From JAJZVS01 sp963708095 (lineage in GTDB: Bacteria > Pseudomonadota > Alphaproteobacteria > Acetobacterales > Acetobacteraceae), in the NCBI GenBank assembly GCA_963708095.1, contig OY970182.1, positions 620,001 through 684,000 on the forward strand: a stretch of 64,000 nucleotides of DNA, given 5' to 3'. The notes beneath the pieces were generated by a model. It was given only the letters and a program-made list of their open reading frames with translations, was not told the DNA's origin and made no database searches. Positions 60,823 to 64,000 of this stretch are shown piece after piece. How positions within the stretch are numbered: the stretch's first letter is position 1; each line of letters opens with the position of its first letter. Both the position numbers and the translations under genes were made by a program.

Positions 60823-61932
60823 TCAGTAGGTCACGACCGTGCGGATCGAGTCCCCGCGCCGCATCAGGTCGAACCCTTCGTTGATCTGCTCGAACGGCAG
60901 CACATGCGTGATCAGGTCGTCGATGTTGATCCGCCCGTCCATGTACCAATCGACGATGCGCGGCACGTCGGTCCGCCCACGCGCGCCCCCGAACGCCGTG
61001 CCCTTCCACACCCGCCCGGTGACCAGTTGGAACGGGCGCGTCGCGATTTCCTGCCCCGCACCCGCAACGCCGACGATGATGCTCTGCCCCCACCCGCGAT
61101 GGCAGCATTCCAGTGCCTGGCGCATCACCTTCACATTGCCGATGCACTCGAAACTGTAATCCGCGCCGCCCCGGGTCAGGTCGACCAGGTAAGGCACCAG
61201 ATCGCCCGCAACCTCGGTCGGGTTGACGAAATGCGTCATCCCGAACTTCTCCGCCATCGCCTTCCGGTTCCGATTGAGATCGACGCCGACGATCATCTCC
61301 GCGCCCGCCATCCGCGCGCCCTGGATCACATTCAGCCCGATGCCGCCAAGGCCGAACACCACCACCCGCGCACCCGGCTCCACCTGCGCCGTGTTGATCA
61401 CCGCGCCGATGCCGGTCGTCACACCGCAGCCGATGTAGCAAACCTTGTCGAACGGCGCGTCGGGCCTGATCTTCGCCACCGCGATTTCCGGCAACACGGT
61501 GTAATTCGCGAAGGTCGATGTTCCCATGTAATGGTAAATCGTCTCACCCGCGCAGGAAAACCGGCTGGTGCCGTCCGGCATCAGCCCGCGTCCCTGGGTC
61601 GCGCGGATCGCCACGCACAGATTGGTCTTGCGCGACAAGCAGTACTCGCACTGCCGGCATTCCGGCGTGTAGAGCGGAATCACGTGATCGCCCTTCGCCA
61701 CACTGCTCACGCCGGGGCCAACGTCCACCACCACCCCGGCCCCCTCATGGCCCAGAATGGAAGGAAACAACCCCTCCGGATCAGCGCCCGACAAGGTGAA
61801 CTCGTCGGTGTGGCAAATGCCGGTGGCCTTGATCTCCACCAGCACCTCGCCGGCGTGCGGCCCGTCCAGATCAACCTCTTCCAGACTGAGCGGCTTTCCC
61901 GCCTCGCGTGCCACCGCCGCACGTGTCTTCAT
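60823..61932 (-). CDS. frmA: Glutathione-dependent formaldehyde dehydrogenase (class III ADH)
   Basis: A 369-residue zinc alcohol dehydrogenase that oxidises S-hydroxymethylglutathione with NAD. The catalytic zinc region reads ATGICHTDEFTLSGADPEG and GHEGAGVVVDVG; the structural zinc cysteines are in CRQCEYCLSRKTNLC; the Rossmann loop is VFGLGGIGLNVI. The gene symbol follows the common name; adhC is a synonym. GGGAGAG lies upstream of the ATG at 61932. It lies next to two luciferase-like monooxygenases, so it may clear formaldehyde released by oxidation of methylated substrates (inference). Confidence 0.9.
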   Translation of the reverse strand: MKTRAAVAREAGKPLSLEEVDLDGPHAGEVLVEIKATGICHTDEFTLSGADPEGLFPSILGHEGAGVVVDVGPGVSSVAKGDHVIPLYTPECRQCEYCLSRKTNLCVAIRATQGRGLMPDGTSRFSCAGETIYHYMGTSTFANYTVLPEIAVAKIRPDAPFDKVCYIGCGVTTGIGAVINTAQVEPGARVVVFGLGGIGLNVIQGARMAGAEMIVGVDLNRNRKAMAEKFGMTHFVNPTEVAGDLVPYLVDLTRGGADYSFECIGNVKVMRQALECCHRGWGQSIIVGVAGAGQEIATRPFQLVTGRVWKGTAFGGARGRTDVPRIVDWYMDGRINIDDLITHVLPFEQINEGFDLMRRGDSIRTVVTY

Positions 61933-62006
61933 CGCCGCTCTCCCTGCTGACCCGCGAACAGTGGCGGCGGCGCGCCGAGGGCGCAACAGGGGGACGGCAA
62001 AAAAGC

Positions 62007-62273
62007 AAGGCCAGGGGGGCTTTGCCCCCCTGGACCCCCCAGCAAGGGACTGGTCCCTTGCATCCCTCGGTGGGTTCCGTGCTGGTGGGGGGATCGCGGC
62101 TGGGCGCGCAGCGGCGGGGTGCCACGCGGGGACAGGGCGCCGATGCGCCCTGTCCCGCGTGGCACCCCGCCGCTGCGCGCCCAGCCGCGATCCCCCCACC
62201 AGCACGGAACCAAGTGAAGGGTTCCAAGGGCGAGCCCTTGGCGGGGGTCCAGGGGGCAGCGCCCCCTGGCCTT
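62007..62273. repeat. 267-bp composite palindrome with two REP-like hairpin elements
   Basis: Two inverted copies of a double-hairpin element flank a giant inverted repeat. The left element has stems CCAGGGGGG/CCCCCCTGG (62011-62033) and GCAAGGGA/TCCCTTGC (62042-62061). The right element has CCAAGGG/CCCTTGG (62224-62241) and CCAGGGGGC/GCCCCCTGG (62249-62269). The middle (62073-62211) has arms of 68 and 67 bases around CGAT, identical but for one extra G. A-rich and T-rich runs outside each outer stem make it a likely bidirectional terminator. It fills the gap upstream of the formaldehyde dehydrogenase gene. Confidence 0.95.
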
Positions 62274-62298
62274 ATTTTTGCGGTCCCCCCGAGGCTCC

Positions 62299-62991
62299 TC
62301 AGCCGCCGCGTACGGCGACGAGGCGCCAGGTGGGGTCGGAGCCGGTCAGGTCGCGTTCGAAGGTCCAGACGTCGGTGAGTTCGGTCACGGCGTCGGTGCC
62401 GGCGATGGGTTGGCCGGCTGCGTCTCGGGTGATGGTGACCTGGTCGGAGACGAAGCGCAGGGTGATCTGGGCGGCGGTGCCGCGCAGGTCGGCGGCTTCG
62501 ATCGCCACCTGGGGGACGGCGCGGATTTCGGTTGTCTGGGAGTGGCCGGCCGCTTCGCGCGCGGTGATGGCGTGTTCGAAGGCGCTGTACACGTCGGGCG
62601 CGACCAATGGCTGCAGCGCACTGCGGTTGCCGGCGGCGAAGGCGGCGACGATCATACGGAACGCCTGTTCGGCGCGGCCGAGGAAGGTCGCGGGGTCGAA
62701 GCCGCGGTCGAGCGCCTGCATGCGCGCCAGGGTCTGGCCGAGCGGGCTGGCGGGATCGGGGCCGGTGCGCGCGGGACCTGGCGGGGAGGCGGGTTCGGCG
62801 TGGCCCTCGATCACCGGGGCGGGGCCACCGGGCCGGGCGGAACCTGCTTGCGGGGCGCCGGGCGGGGCCTGGAATTGGGTCGGGCGCTCGAATCCGGTGC
62901 GCCGACCCAGGATGCTGCGCAGGCGCAGGATCAGGAAGGCGGCGATCATCCCGAACAGGACCAGATCGATAGGGAATCCGCCGGTTCTCAT
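62299..62991 (-). CDS. Tim44/TimA-like membrane-anchored protein
   Basis: The 230-residue protein begins with one hydrophobic helix (PIDLVLFGMIAAFLILRLRS), then a Pro/Gly-rich linker, then a Tim44-like domain (GFDPATFLGRAEQAFRMIVA, AFAAGNRSALQPLVAPDVYS, DVWTFERDLTGSDPTWRLVA). Alphaproteobacterial relatives are proposed adaptors related to mitochondrial Tim44. The stop is followed by the large palindrome. The 281 bases upstream hold nothing I can support. Confidence 0.82.
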   Translation of the reverse strand: MRTGGFPIDLVLFGMIAAFLILRLRSILGRRTGFERPTQFQAPPGAPQAGSARPGGPAPVIEGHAEPASPPGPARTGPDPASPLGQTLARMQALDRGFDPATFLGRAEQAFRMIVAAFAAGNRSALQPLVAPDVYSAFEHAITAREAAGHSQTTEIRAVPQVAIEAADLRGTAAQITLRFVSDQVTITRDAAGQPIAGTDAVTELTDVWTFERDLTGSDPTWRLVAVRGG

Positions 62992-63272
62992 GGCTGCGTT
63001 CTCCTCGGCGAAGCCGGAAGGCTTCGCGCTCTTATTCGTAGGCCGGCCGAACTTGCGTGCGCGTTGCCGCCGGGCAACGTAACGACGCGCGCAGGTTGGC
63101 CGCGTGGCGTTGATCCAAAATCCATGTCATCCGGCACGGGCCGCATCCCGGCCGGCAGGCGCCGGCCCGCGACGGCGCGTCGCCGCCGGACCGGGCCGCA
63201 CCGCGCCGCGTCCACACATAGGGATGTCGGGGCGCGGAGACAAACCCTGCCACCCCGCCGGCCGGCAGACCC

Positions 63273-64000
63273 TCACACGCCGATCGCCGCTTTCACCCGA
63301 GCGGCGGAGAGGGGCAGGTCGCGCAGACGGGCGCCGGTGGCGTCGTGCAGGGCATTGGCGATCGCCGCCGCCATCGGCCCCTGGCCCGCCTCGCCGGTGC
63401 CGAGGAACTTCTGGCCGGGCCGGTCCAGCACATGCACCTCCACGCTGTCCGGGGCGGCGGGGAAGCGCAGAATCGGATACAAGCTCCAATCGGTGCTGGT
63501 GATGTGGCGGCGGTCGAAGCGGACTTCCTCGTAGAGGGTCCAACTGGCCGACTGCACGATGGCGCCTTCGATCTGGTTGCGGATGCCGTCGGGATTGATC
63601 GCCTGGCCGCTGTCCACCGCCGCGACTACCCGTCCGAGCTTGATGCGGCCGGTCTCGTGCTCCACCGTCAGATTCAGCGCCACGGCGCAATAGGCGCCGA
63701 GGTTCTTGTAGCGCGCGAACGCGAAACCGCGACCCCGGCCGGGCACGCGCGGGAGGGGCTTGGCCCAGCCGAAGCGATCGGCCGCGGTCTCGATTGCCGC
63801 ACGCCCGCGCGGATCGGTCAGGTGGCGCAGGCGGAACGCCACCGGATCGGCGCCGGCGGCGTGCGCCAACTCGTCCATGAAGCTCTCGAGCGCGAAGATA
63901 TTGAGATGGGCCCCGAGCGCGCGCATCGCCGAGACGCGCAGCGGCATTTCCGAGACGAAATGATACATCACGCGCGCGTTCGGGAAGGCGTAGATCGGGT
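63273..64000 (-). CDS. Molybdopterin-binding subunit of a xanthine-dehydrogenase-type hydroxylase, N-terminus outside window
   Basis: The visible 242 or so residues are the C-terminal end of a large molybdenum hydroxylase subunit (CoxL/XdhB/IorB type): RVSAMRALGAHLNIFALESF and MDELAHAAGADPVAFRLRHL, RGRGFAFARYKNLGAYCAVA, VDSGQAINPDGIRNQIEGAI, LGTGEAGQGPMAAAIANALH with the active-site Glu. The frame continues past base 64000. Substrate unknown. Confidence 0.88.
   Translation of the reverse strand, partial: PIYAFPNARVMYHFVSEMPLRVSAMRALGAHLNIFALESFMDELAHAAGADPVAFRLRHLTDPRGRAAIETAADRFGWAKPLPRVPGRGRGFAFARYKNLGAYCAVALNLTVEHETGRIKLGRVVAAVDSGQAINPDGIRNQIEGAIVQSASWTLYEEVRFDRRHITSTDWSLYPILRFPAAPDSVEVHVLDRPGQKFLGTGEAGQGPMAAAIANALHDATGARLRDLPLSAARVKAAIGV

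Overview
The window is very GC-rich, densely packed alphaproteobacterial chromosome. Gene content and order (hfq-hflX-inositol monophosphatase, nadA-nadC, ctrA next to fliI-fliJ, rpsB-tsf, several luciferase-like monooxygenases, DUF3309 and CsbD small proteins) fit a Rhodospirillales/Acetobacteraceae-type bacterium. The genus cannot be fixed from sequence alone.

Layout. 0-19 kb is chromosomal backbone: the end of a cupin gene, a paired GT2/DUF2064 transferase operon, nadC-nadA with two matching operator-like palindromes in front, nth, a biotin-dependent carboxylase alpha subunit, a phosphatase-kinase membrane protein, an ammonium transporter behind a candidate sigma-54 promoter, a luciferase-like monooxygenase/hydrolase pair, a Rieske protein, DUF2889, a HAD phosphatase, hfq, hflX and an inositol-phosphatase-family gene. 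About 19.1-31.5 kb is an accessory island ending beside tRNA-Tyr and a decayed tyrosine integrase. It holds broken IS1-like and IS66-like transposases, two IS630 copies (the second cut by an IS5-family element), an IS110 element and a perfect-length 439-bp triplication carrying a small gene. It also holds cargo: a channel-like protein, a Kdo hydroxylase with one in-frame amber codon, an NRAMP-related transporter and a SNF2 helicase tail.

31.5-64 kb returns to backbone: a SpoU methyltransferase with a long disordered head, a second monooxygenase/hydrolase operon with a DehI-like gene, an AmpG-like transporter, a complete branched-chain amino-acid-type ABC operon (livJ-livH-livMG fusion-livF), an ArsB/NhaD-type transporter with a VOC protein, an orphan HyfI/NuoB-like subunit, a secreted archaemetzincin-like protein without the zinc motif, a TPR/ATP-grasp protein, ctrA, fliI-fliJ, tsf and rpsB. 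Two more luciferase-like monooxygenases, a glutathione-dependent formaldehyde dehydrogenase, a Tim44-like protein and the C-terminal part of a molybdenum hydroxylase follow. A 267-bp composite palindrome lies upstream of the formaldehyde dehydrogenase gene.

How the genes work together. Housekeeping units are NAD synthesis, post-transcriptional control (Hfq/HflX), translation (S2, EF-Ts), flagellar export (FliI/FliJ) with CtrA, nitrogen uptake and amino-acid uptake. Two flavin-monooxygenase/hydrolase groups suggest breakdown of unidentified organic substrates. I did not find a convincing wholly new multi-gene system. The strongest oddities are the 439-bp triplication, the large palindrome, the amber-interrupted Kdo hydroxylase and the enzymes that lack their catalytic residues.
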